Assembly (NCBI RefSeq): GCF_021018895.1
Contig: NC_079375.1
Span: forward strand, 19,942,492 to 20,006,491
Direction of reading: 5' to 3'
DNA length: 64,000 nucleotides
DNA from: Seriola aureovittata
Taxonomy: Eukaryota; Chordata; Actinopteri; Carangiformes; Carangidae
This document shows, in pieces, positions 56,401-64,000 of the stretch (the stretch's first letter is position 1; every line of letters begins with the position of its first letter). The translations under genes and the position numbers were made by a program. Below the pieces are notes generated by a model that saw nothing but the letters and a program-made list of their open reading frames with translations, made no database searches and had not been told where the DNA came from.

Positions 56401-59400
56401 AGGTTAAAAGCAAGCACTGTTTTTTCTTGTATCAAAATATAAAAACCAGAAATGTTTTTTTTTTTTTTTTAACTGAAACAAGTTATACAGTCAACTTCCC
56501 CAAACTAAAAAACTAGAGTGAGAAGGGGAGAAACTGGGAAAACCATACAGGAATTGAGATAAACTAAAGTGAAACTTAGACTCCATTTGTCAATTCTTTG
56601 TTTGTCTTGATGAATTAAAGGGGAACTCCACCACTTTCACACATCAACATCCGTTTACAGGTGTTGGGGAATACTTCTGCACATGTAAAACAAGTTGTAT
56701 AAGGTCTTTTGTTGGCACAGAAGGAGCTGCGTGTTGGTTGGAGCTGAAGACTACAAATATGAAAATGAAAAAAATAATCTGGGCGTGTGGAGTTAGAAAA
56801 AAGTGAGTTTACCAGACCTCATATAGGCTTGAGACTCCAGGCTACTTTAGCTACTGCTAGCATAATACACACCAAATCTCCAACCTGACTGTTGACTACT
56901 CAGTTGCATTATGGGTAATGCAGATGCCAGGTTTTGACAAAGAAGAAGCAAGTGTGGAATGAAAGAAAGACGATATCTCTGTTCCTTTTTTTTTTTCTTT
57001 CACTGTCCATCGTGAGTCAAAGTGTTAAACAAGTGCAACGTTAAATCAGTGAAAAAGTCGGAGAAGAAACATTTGAAATGGACATCTTGACGTTCTGTTT
57101 TCAACCTCCTTTTGCAACAATGATTCAACAATCCTGGCGATTTATAAAGCAAGACACAGACTAATCCCTCTGTTGGCTAATCACAAGCAAAAATGATGTC
57201 TTAAACCAAGCAGTTGCTTTTTAATCTGTCGTTGTTATTTGTCCAATTTGCCTAATCGCTGCACTACTTGAGATGCCAGGAGTTTTGGTCCCTGAGTTTA
57301 GACGCTGTGATTATTTGGTTTAAGGGCATACAAGTCTCCAAACATGCCCATGAAAATAACAGGATTTATCTTTGGATTACTGTAAGAAGAATTGTAAGTA
57401 TTGTTAGAAATTTAAACTGTGATAACCTTTGTAACATTATTTTCTTATTTTATAAGATTTTATAGAGTAGTCAATTAATTAATGAAATAAATGAATTAGT
57501 CAGAAATTATAAGAACAAGCTGGTGAAAAGCCAAAAGTACAAAACAGCTGAGAAGTGTGTCCTTCAAGTCCCAGAGGTACCACTTTCCAAAATCAACATA
57601 ACAAAGATATTCTTCAGCTAAGCTCATATACAGCACAGTACACCACCCCACACCCCTCTTGGACTGAGATGGTGACGTTCTTCTGCTTGACAGAACAATG
57701 GTGGGCCTCCATACCTGGGGTGGAGGTGATGACTGAAGCAAAGCTTACCGACAATACATCTTTCTTTTTAAAATAGCTTTAGGGCTGAGAGAAGGTCGGC
57801 GTCACAGAGGAGGAACAACTTGACTTGTGTACACAAAAACACATACCACACACAGTTAGTGGTTAAAGAGTTCAGGGCAGGAGCAGAAGATTACTTACTA
57901 CACTATTGGTAAATGCAGTGACAGTCAACTATATTACATCTGCAGAGATCCAAGATCTGGTACAATTACAGCACTAATGGTGGCAGCCAGGTTTAGAACT
58001 GTGATTACTATTGAGGGCAAAGATATTCAACAAAAAAAAATGTGTGTGCTTCTACCTCTGTGAGGATAAAATGTGCCCACAAAATGTCATATGATATGAC
58101 CAGTGAGCCCCAGTGCGGAAGCAGGGAATGAACTAAGGAATATTAAATGAATAGAAGTCAGAGAGCAGTGTGAGGGACTGACTGAAAACAGGATACAGCA
58201 GTAAAGCAGAGGTCACAGAGGAGGGAAAAACCCTGTGGTACATGTTGTCTCTCTATGTGTGTGTCTCTCTCTCTCTCTCTCTCTCTCACACATACACCTA
58301 CACAATTCCACCTTGACTTAAAATTAAGAAGCTGTTAGTGTCTGTGGTGAATCTATCCAAAAGTATTGCCTGACCATGTGACTCTCTTCAGTGAGCAAGC
58401 CTCCACCCCCATCTTATATAGCTGTGCACACATACATAAGCACATGCTGAGACACACCCCTCATCCACCCACATAGAGACAGTCTCTCAATTCACAGTGG
58501 CATACCTGCTGCACTACATTGCAGACCTGAACTCCCCTCCCTTCTCCTGAGTCCTACCTCTTAAGAAGTATGATTTTACATAAGCTCCCATTATGTATAG
58601 GACAATCAAACATTCCCCCAGCATGATTTAAATTCCACACAGACTACAGATGCAATACATTTATGCAAATAATCCTGCAAAACAGAAGCAACTCCTTAGT
58701 GAGTACAACAAAGACACTATGACAATCCACCAATGTTATTTTACGCCTACAGTTGTTGAAGCAATCTGGGAAACATTAAGCTGAGCAAATAATATTCTAA
58801 GATTGAGAAAAACATCTTCAATCTTCGATCTTTATCTACTTTTTCTTTAATTACTTGCAGGGAAAACTGCTGGTTGGAAGAAGACAGGGACAAACATTAG
58901 AGCCTACCAAATGGCCATGTTGTGCAATGTGTGTTAAGTCTCCAACCCTCTTAAATATGGAGTCAATAGTGTGTATAAGAGTGGGTGCATTCGTGTACAT
59001 ATAATATCTCTCTGGGTTGTGCAGATTGTAGATATCAGCTACTGAAGTAGTCCTCTTGAGGAGAAAATGGAAGTGTTTTTTTTGTGTGGTGTGTGGGGCA
59101 GCAAGAGACAAAATAAACAGTGCAGTGTAAATGTAGAAATTAAGCAAGAGACAAAAAAAGCTGTCGAGGGGGGGGGGGGTATTGAGCATAGCTAAAATGC
59201 CTGCTGAGTTTCACTCTGCAGTTTCCTCCACCTCTTCTGAGCACACCACAGTTGCTGCTGCAAAAGAATGTCATTCAGCACTTCATCTGTACACGAACAA
59301 CTGTCATGCCATGTCTGTCAGTCACTCAATGGGGTAGTAGGTACAAAGCACTGACTGCACTGATGCTGCACCAGTGCAAAAACAAAAACAAAAACAAAAC

Positions 59401-62400
59401 AACAAATACTATGAAAACAGCAACAGCTGAACACTCCAGTCAGCTAGGGCTCTCAGTGACTTACACAGGGAGTGTGAATGGCTACTAAACATTGGGGTAT
59501 GTGTTTAACCACGTCCAAAGGCCATAAACAGTACGTACAGTAATTTAACCTATGCTTGCATTGCAAAAGAAAAGGGCCACAACGTGACAACAAGCACAGT
59601 TGGCCGACACACCCCACTGTCAGGTCTCTTATCGGCATAATGGGGGCACAGTGGAAAGACTACTGCTCAATGTCTGATAGTGCTTGGCTGTCGTAAGAGA
59701 CCCCTGCTCTTATCAGCCTGGGAGCCGGGTCTTCTCACAAGCAATACATAGGTACTATGAAAAAAATGATTATGATTACAAATTAACTAAGCAATCACAT
59801 TAGGAGTATGTGATTTAAAAAAGCTTAAATTGTGTGCTCCAAGAGCATCAAGAATAACAATAAAATAATAATAATAATAATAATAATAAATACTGCCAAA
59901 ATAAAGACTTTGGCATTTTTAAGGAATAAAATAACTTTTCCAAAGACTAAGAGGCACACCTCCCTGGGATGGGCGCAGAAGGAGAGATGTGAAATGCCTC
60001 TGCCTTTAAACAGAGATCCTGCAAGATTGCTGCTAAGAAGACCCTTCATTATACCAGCTTTGCTTGTGTACACTGAACCAAACAAACCTGGCATACAGCT
60101 GCCCCGGATCACATGCCGAGTTTAGACCAAAGATTCACCAGGAGACGAAACAGTTTGAAACAATCAGGGAAAAGTTGTAGTGGTGTAAGTCGCCTGCAAC
60201 TCAGCTTGTCCAGTCACCAGGGATGGTTTTAAAAAGGCACATAATCTGTTTCAACAGCCAATCAGCTCGTAGCTAACTCTGCTGGTCAAGTAAGTTACAA
60301 ATGGTCAGCTGGTCAAATTTGGCTTGACTAAAGGTGCGACATTGCTGCGTAAAAGGTGATTAAGAAACTACGTGAGGTGAATAGGACAAGTGCATGCTGT
60401 TGTTCTAAAAACAATAAAATGTTCATAATTGAATTTAGCCTGTTGACTTACCCACTTATCAACAATTTAATGTCAACAATTTTGATACACTGTTCAACTT
60501 GCCTGAAAATCATGTTTTCTTTGGTTTAAAGGCAAACCAGTGATTTTTTTCTATACATCCATGGATACACTGCAAGCAGAAAATGCTACGCTAATAACTA
60601 ATTTGACACTTTCAATGGTGCCAGTTTATCAAAGCGTAAACAAATAAGTGCCAAGAAAAAAAATAGTGTAACTCACTTAATCCACAGCAATTTTAAACTT
60701 CCCGTTTATATCCCAAAAGCATTATGTGAACAGTAGTTCTACAACTTGATTATCTCCCAAAAAGAAGTAAGACAAATAATAATAATAATAGAATTGACAA
60801 ATCCATTAGTATTAATTGTTCATGGGGGCTCAGTTGTCTCAATCATTTTGTCTAAAGTGTCAAAGTTGCATGTGACACAAGTAAAGGATTTTACAGACTA
60901 TACGCTGTAAGATTCCCTTAAGTGCACATGACTGAGACAAATCTAAATACTGTTTAAATACATGTGAAGAAAAGTAATGCCAGTGTTCTGCAGTCTGCGT
61001 ATCTAGTCTGGTCTACATCCTGGTATATCTGTAAGACTGTCAATGGAAACCACTGAGAGATTTCAGGCACTCTATCATTTCCGCTCATGAGTGCCATCTG
61101 CTACAAGTGAAACAAAGAGCTAAAACTGGAATTGAGAAAACTTTTCTCAAATGTCCCAACGCCTAACTGAAAACGACATAATGACGAGTCACATGTACAC
61201 ATCTGTATAGTTATATCTTGCCATTTACATACAGAATACAACAACAATCAGAAATATTAACTTCTTTTTTTAAAAATGCCCAATTTTAGAACCTCTACCA
61301 TGTCTGCTAATCAGAAGTTTTTTCAGCCAATCCTCTAAAATCCTGTTCACACTTTCTTGAGGGGAGCCTGATGGGGCTGCAAGTAGAAACCATGATATCA
61401 TAAAAGTGGCAACACAAAATCAAACACTCTCCATTATGTTTGTATTACAAAGTCTTTCCCGAAGCAGGAACTAACTTATTGAAAGGTCAGGCATGCAGCA
61501 CATTCACAGAGTGGCCATGAGTGGCCTCAGGCTAATAGAAAGCAGAGCGAACCCTGACAGTAGTGGATTGTTAAAGTGGGAGAACAAAAAGGTTGGAATC
61601 ATTAGACCTGCGACAAAATGTTTCCACACACATAACACAAATAAACACCCTTACAGGCAAGAAATCACAATGTTACACAAGTCATGTGTATGTTTAACAA
61701 GTTGTTGCCTGTGCTAGGGGAGCCATGGGTGTTTTTCCTCAAGTGTGCTACACTCCACTTACTTATTTAGGCACTAATGAGAAACAACAAATATTATATA
61801 TCCTTCTTGTGAGCCTCACTCTTCCTTCTCTCCATATGTCCCGGAAACAAAGGGGGAAACGCTGTCCATCTGAAAAGTTCAATGACCAACACTAAAACAG
61901 CCATCGCCTTGGCTTTGGCTTTCCACCTTCTTGTGATCACAGCAATCGGCCAGACATTTCTGCTGTAACAAGCTACCGCACAGCTGTACACTGAAATATG
62001 CCCTTCCTTAAACTGTCTACATGTGATTGTTCAAATTGTGTGTACTGTCGATAACACATACATACAGGCATTGAGATGCAGAGATGATACTTTAAGACCT
62101 AGAAACTAATTACCTGTCCTCCTCCCCGTCGACAGGTATGTGGATTCCAAACAGGCTGTTGACAGCTGGAGTTGTGAGCTGCAGGCTCTCAGGCATGAGG
62201 GGCTTCACCGGTTCCTTCCCAGAGACAACAGGAGACTGTGCGTTGACGAGACCCTCCAACTTCCTTCCAGCACCACCCTCCACCTGTCCAAATCCAATTA
62301 CTGGGAAGCCCTGCATCCCCAAAGCCACCGGAGTCTTGCTGTGGGGTATCTGACCCAGAGGCAAACTGGAAGCTGTCACATTTGGCAAGGCTGTACTGGA

Positions 62401-63954
62401 GGCACTGGGCACGGCAGTGGGCACAGTGGTGGGAACACTGGAGCTCACTGCGATGGCAGGCACATTTTGTACACCGGACGATGTAGGGTGGAGGCCGTGG
62501 GGTTGAGGCTGTCCAGCGGCTGCATACTGGCTCACAGTCTGTTGCTGCAGAGTGGATCCACCAACTAGTATGGAGCTTCCAACACCTCCCATTCCAATAG
62601 TCTGCTGCTGCAAGAGGCCCGGAGCTGGTTGTCCAGTAGGTACAGAGCCCCCTCCTGCTCCAGAAATATCTCCAACCTGGCTTGGCACAGAAACCCCTCC
62701 AGAGGTTGGAGGAATGACCGAAGCGGGTCCTTGTCCCGCAGGCTGCAGCCCTGCAGAGAGGCTGGACAGCCCTGGCTGCATGGAAGCAGGCTGTTGCTGC
62801 TGATAGTACTCTGTCTGGTTCTGCATCAATCCAGATGACTGGCTGGTCAAGGGGTGGCCCATAGCAAGCTGCTGCTGCTGGGGAGGGTAAGGGATGGGCT
62901 GGGCTGAGGGAGGCATGATGGAGGTCTTTTGTATGTGGACACCAGACTGGGGCAAGCCATTTTGTCCAGCAGGCAGCACGCTCTGGGGAGCAGAAGGCTG
63001 TAGACCTCCCACTGTTGGCTGAGCCGGGACAGCTGTCGGCTTGCTGCTAGAGAAAGCACTGTGCGTGGCCGACCCACTAACACCCTGTTGACGAGCGCTG
63101 AAGTTTTGATGGTGAATTTGTTGCTGCTGCTGTGGTAGTGTCTCCACTGAATGCATGCGGGATGAAGAGTGAGAAGCATCCGCCATGGAGCCCAAGCCCT
63201 GACCTGAGTGTGTTGCCGGGGCAACCACAGAGCATCCTGTAAGCCCGAGCCCACTGTCTCTGTCAGCAGCAGGGTCCAGTGTTGCACTGGCGTGCCTAAT
63301 GCTATCTACAGTCCTACTCACAACAGAGCCCTCAGAGTCTTTCTCATAAAACTCTGTACACGTCCACCTGCCTCTTCTGAAGGGTTCTCCAGTACCATGA
63401 TCGAGTTTAATGACCCTGAAGCGTGAAGTGCAACTCACCGTGGAGGTGGCAGGAGGAGCTGAACTTGTCACTGCAGCAGGTTGGGATGTGTTTACTGACA
63501 CATTGGATGGCCCAGCGCTGGTTGCTGGAGCAGGCTGTTGCTGCATTGCCCCGGGCTGAGTGATGAGGGGTAAACCAGTTGTAACGCCGATCCCCGGCGG
63601 CTGCTGGCCGCCTTGAGCTGAGCCCAACACTCCCACTTTTCGAAACTCCACAATGGGATTGCTTGACAGCGAAGACAACTGACCGGCTTGAGGTATGTGT
63701 GATGGGGCCATAACACTGATTGCCTCTGGCTCTCCAACATTATTCAGGGTTTCTTCGGATGAACTTTTGTCACACGCAGGCTCGTACTCAGCCCGCGACA
63801 TGTCGTATATTTCCGATGACACGTCTTCAGTCCGTGACTCGTCCGGGTCCTCCAGACTCTCCGTGTCGTCGGTGGCACCTATAGCTGCCACCTGGGCCTG
63901 AGTCACACTTGTGATCTGAAAACAGCTCTTTTTCTTGGCCGGCATTTTCGACAT
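43833..63954 (-). CDS. tsc22d2: TSC22 domain family protein 2, long isoform, complete (four coding exons over 20 kb)
   Basis: Coding exons 63954-62114, 53994-53920, 44746-44695 and 44228-43833 total 2364 nt (787 aa; human TSC22D2 is about 780). All phases agree. The protein starts [17 protein letters not shown], the conserved TSC-box 1. Residues 178-206 ([20 protein letters not shown], then WTCTEFYEK) form TSC-box 2 and include RFRV, the RFxV motif that docks WNK-pathway kinases SPAK/OSR1. A long Q/P/S/G-rich, probably disordered region follows. Exon 1 ends IPVDGEEDR as in TSC22D2. The C-terminal exons encode the TSC box and leucine zipper ([48 protein letters not shown]) and a glutamine/proline tail ending QPNVTSA. 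ERNS-LEREN and the PNV-SA end favour TSC22D2 over D1, D3 and D4. The family forms dimers and acts in osmotic-stress and cell-volume signalling and transcription. Confidence 0.93.
44695..44746 (-). CDS. tsc22d2: tsc22d2 small exon encoding the start of the TSC box
   Basis: 52 nt, entering at phase 2 and leaving at phase 0. It encodes [17 protein letters not shown], invariant in this family. It has a poly-T/ACAG acceptor and an ATG|GTGAGT donor, and is common to the long and short isoforms. Confidence 0.95.
45444..45535 (-). CDS. tsc22d2: Alternative first exon giving a short tsc22d2 isoform
   Basis: On the minus strand an ATG at 45535 in good context (CACCATGC, A at -3) opens 30 codons beginning [18 protein letters not shown]. 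They end CGC AG|GTAACG in phase 2, exactly the phase needed by the 44746-44695 exon (AG+T = Ser). The product would be about 179 aa: a short unique N-terminus plus the TSC-box/zipper, like the short forms of TSC22D1 and TSC22D3 (GILZ) made from internal promoters. The same frame stays open upstream to an in-frame ATG at 45691, so a longer N-terminus is possible. The surrounding DNA is GC- and CpG-rich. No transcript evidence is available here. Confidence 0.6.
45536..45730 (-). promoter_or_regulatory. tsc22d2: Inferred internal promoter of tsc22d2
   Basis: GC- and CpG-rich stretch in otherwise AT-rich intron, immediately upstream of the alternative first exon. It includes a GC box (CCGCCC at 45712-45717, Sp1-type on the minus strand). 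No TATA box was seen. Confidence 0.45.
46110..46226 (-). repeat. Old teleost repeat, disrupted by a SINE
   Basis: GTGCTAATCAATTAGATC, then TTAATTAGCACATAGCAGTT AAAGTACAGCTGAGGCTGAT, matches a segment of the family seen at 27660 and 29535. It resumes after the SINE at 46377 with GGACAGGTATTGCAAAGTGT. Confidence 0.45.
46227..46376 (+). mobile_element. tRNA-derived SINE with target-site duplication
   Basis: The head GGCACCCGGTGGCTCACCTG GTAGAGCGTGTACCA is tRNA-like. It is followed by GACATGTCATCTCC, a CT-rich run and TTTCCTGTCCCTCCCTCACT, ending GCAAAATGCCTGAAAAAATAA. The middle (box B and the GTTCGAGTCC part) is deleted. GCAGCTAT flanks it on both sides (46219-46226 and 46377-46384), a convincing 8-bp target-site duplication. 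Confidence 0.7.
47640..47935 (+). repeat. AT-rich teleost repeat ('cgattaatcg' family)
   Basis: TTGATTGTCTCAATTAATTT CTCAATCG, later TTGTTTTGTCCGACCAAAAC CCAAAGATATTC, then AAATTGTTGCAGAGTAAG. This recalls a repeat abundant in percomorph fishes. Related copies lie at 35640-36020 and, reversed, at 53325-53500. Confidence 0.5.
49785..50130 (+). repeat. Longest copy of the 'TTTTGGGAAATACACTTA' repeat
   Basis: Runs from ATTTTGGGAAATACACTTAC through TTAGATGAGAAGATTGATGC, GAAGCTAGCGCTAGCAG, GGGCTCTGTCTAAAGATAAC, CACCTCTAAAGCTCACTAAT and CTATTTCTTGGTCGGG to CTTCCTGGAGTCTCCACTGG. It is the reference for the fold-back copies at 960-1556 and 9766-9965. Confidence 0.6.
50323..50426. repeat. (CA)n microsatellite
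   Basis: About 100 nt of CA repeats with two ACGC interruptions near its start. Confidence 0.97.
50945..51175 (+). repeat. Interspersed repeat carrying an internal minisatellite
   Basis: GACTACAAGCCGCTACTTTT TTCACACGCATTGAACCCTG CGGCCTATACAACGATGCCG CTAAATTATAGATTTTT resembles a known type of teleost repeat with the same phrase order. It leads directly into the 22-bp tandem array. Confidence 0.45.
51049..51140 (+). repeat. 22-bp minisatellite, four copies
   Basis: Unit of 22 bp starting GGCCTCCRGGGGGYGCTCTA and ending AC, at 51049, 51071, 51093 and 51115, then a partial GGCC. Copies 1 and 3 have A, and copies 2 and 4 have G, at position 8; copy 3 has T for C at position 14. The A/G alternation suggests a 44-bp duplication of a two-unit block. 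Confidence 0.92.
52440..53500. repeat. Cluster of AT-rich degenerate repeats
   Basis: 52440-52545 (TAATGACTTAATGAGTAGAT AAGTCGATCG) and 53380-53500 (reverse orientation, ATTTCTGACATTTTATAGAC GAAATGATTTGTCAATCC) look like the 'cgattaatcg' family. 52585-52700 and 53275-53330 (GATATATCAGCCAATAATCA; CAGTCAATATATCGGCCTGA) look like a second family. 52750-53270 between them is unassigned. Confidence 0.4.
53560..53610 (-). repeat. Fragment of the GGATGGAT-ended repeat
   Basis: CAGCCCCCGGATAATCAGGA GAAAATGGATGGATG is a decayed reverse copy of the element at 29730-29880. Confidence 0.35.
53920..53994 (-). CDS. tsc22d2: tsc22d2 exon 2, in-frame cassette exon of 75 nt
   Basis: The acceptor ACACAG and donor AG|GTACCG frame 25 codons: the completion of Arg, then [20 protein letters not shown] and AHSD. 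This matches the NPSTAFYQAF segment that follows the DEDR end of exon 1 in human TSC22D2. It is too short to show as a long open frame. It enters and leaves at phase 2 and its length divides by three, so skipping keeps the frame. Confidence 0.9.
54665..54698. repeat. (CA)n microsatellite with ACGC interruptions
   Basis: Short CA run preceded by CGCACACGCACACG. Confidence 0.85.
56610..56960 (+). repeat. Teleost interspersed repeat ('AAAGGGGAACTCCACC')
   Basis: AAAGGGGAACTCCACCACTT TCACACATCAACATCCGTTT ACAGGTGTTGGGGAATACTT C, then AAAACAAGTTGTATAAGGTC TTTTGTTGG and GAGCTGCGTGTTGG. This phrase order is familiar from other fish genomes. GCATTATGGGTAATGCAG near the end may belong to the same element. 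Confidence 0.5.
59864..59889. repeat. (AAT)n microsatellite
   Basis: Eight to nine AAT units. It produces the poly-isoleucine runs in chance frames on both strands. Confidence 0.92.
62114..63954 (-). CDS. tsc22d2: tsc22d2 large first coding exon
   Basis: 1841 nt, 613 complete codons plus AG before the donor AG|GTAATT. It starts at the ATG at 63954 (AATATGTCGAAAATGCC). A second methionine is at codon 4, but MSKMPAKKK is the conserved family start. It contains TSC-box 1 (1-17), an acidic segment (about 28-50), the SSSEETL motif (64-70), the RFRV-containing TSC-box 2 (178-206), and roughly 400 residues of Q/P/S/G-rich sequence with several CAG-type runs. The 5' UTR and promoter begin within the last 46 bp of the window and continue beyond it. 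Confidence 0.95.
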
Positions 63955-64000
63955 ATTGCCTGCCTGATTCCAAGTCCCGTATGGCTATGTTTATCCTCCG

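Larger units (their letters stand above)
53995..62113 (-). other. tsc22d2: tsc22d2 intron 1 (8.1 kb)
   Basis: No further coding exon recognised. It holds a CA tract (54665-54698), an interspersed repeat near 56610-56960, a CT tract (58264-58287), an AAT array (59864-59889) and AT-rich unique DNA. The minus-strand open frame 57496-57741 has no homology that I recognise. Confidence 0.65.

Noticed and set aside
57496..57741. 81-residue minus-strand open frame in tsc22d2 intron 1
   Set aside because: No recognised domain and no convincing splice sites in the tsc22d2 phase; treated as chance.
62140..62568. 142-residue plus-strand open frame, and other frames through 62110-63954
   Set aside because: Shadows of the large tsc22d2 exon, whose protein matches a known family from end to end.
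1..64000. CRISPR arrays, operons, prophage or plasmid features, rRNA and functional tRNA genes
   Set aside because: None seen. Tandem arrays are micro- and minisatellites without spacers, and tRNA-like heads belong to decayed SINEs.

Overview
This window is vertebrate nuclear DNA, almost certainly from a ray-finned (teleost, probably percomorph-like) fish. Genes are split into short exons with GT-AG introns. Long dinucleotide microsatellites and interspersed repeats that I recognise from teleost genomes fill the non-coding space. One gene is a class II CPD photolyase, which fishes keep and placental mammals have lost. Nothing looks bacterial, viral, CRISPR-like or like an operon. Most open frames here are chance or microsatellite frames, so the genes below were assembled by hand from exons with matching splice phase.

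Layout. (1) 1-5.5 kb: on the minus strand, a single signal-peptide exon (5487-5544), probably the first coding exon of an EphB-type receptor. Its remaining exons are not found and would lie left of the window. The GC-richer DNA at 5.5-6.1 kb is its likely 5' UTR and promoter. (2) 6.1-21.6 kb: repeat-rich intergenic DNA without a convincing gene. (3) 22.7-24.75 kb: on the plus strand, a complete three-exon neuromedin U receptor 1 (nmur1, 411 aa), with a possible non-coding first exon near 21.65-21.81 kb. (4) 25-31.6 kb: intergenic DNA with nested old repeats. (5) 32.0-37.1 kb: on the minus strand, a complete CPD photolyase (nine coding exons, 515 aa). (6) 37.5-41.8 kb: on the plus strand, a complete fyttd1/UIF mRNA-export adaptor (nine exons, 318 aa), head-to-head with the photolyase across a short shared promoter. 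(7) 42.3-64.0 kb: on the minus strand, tsc22d2, a TSC22-domain regulator. It has a long isoform (787 aa, four coding exons spread over 20 kb) and, by inference, an internal promoter giving a short isoform (about 179 aa). It converges tail-to-tail with fyttd1.

These genes do not form a pathway. The two structural relationships worth noting are the divergent photolyase/fyttd1 promoter, which carries ZNF143-like and NRF1-like motifs, and the nested alternative first exon of tsc22d2. I found no previously undescribed biological system. The most useful observations are the short tsc22d2 isoform, the shared promoter, a stop-free 93-nt photolyase intron, and several fold-back or nested repeats.
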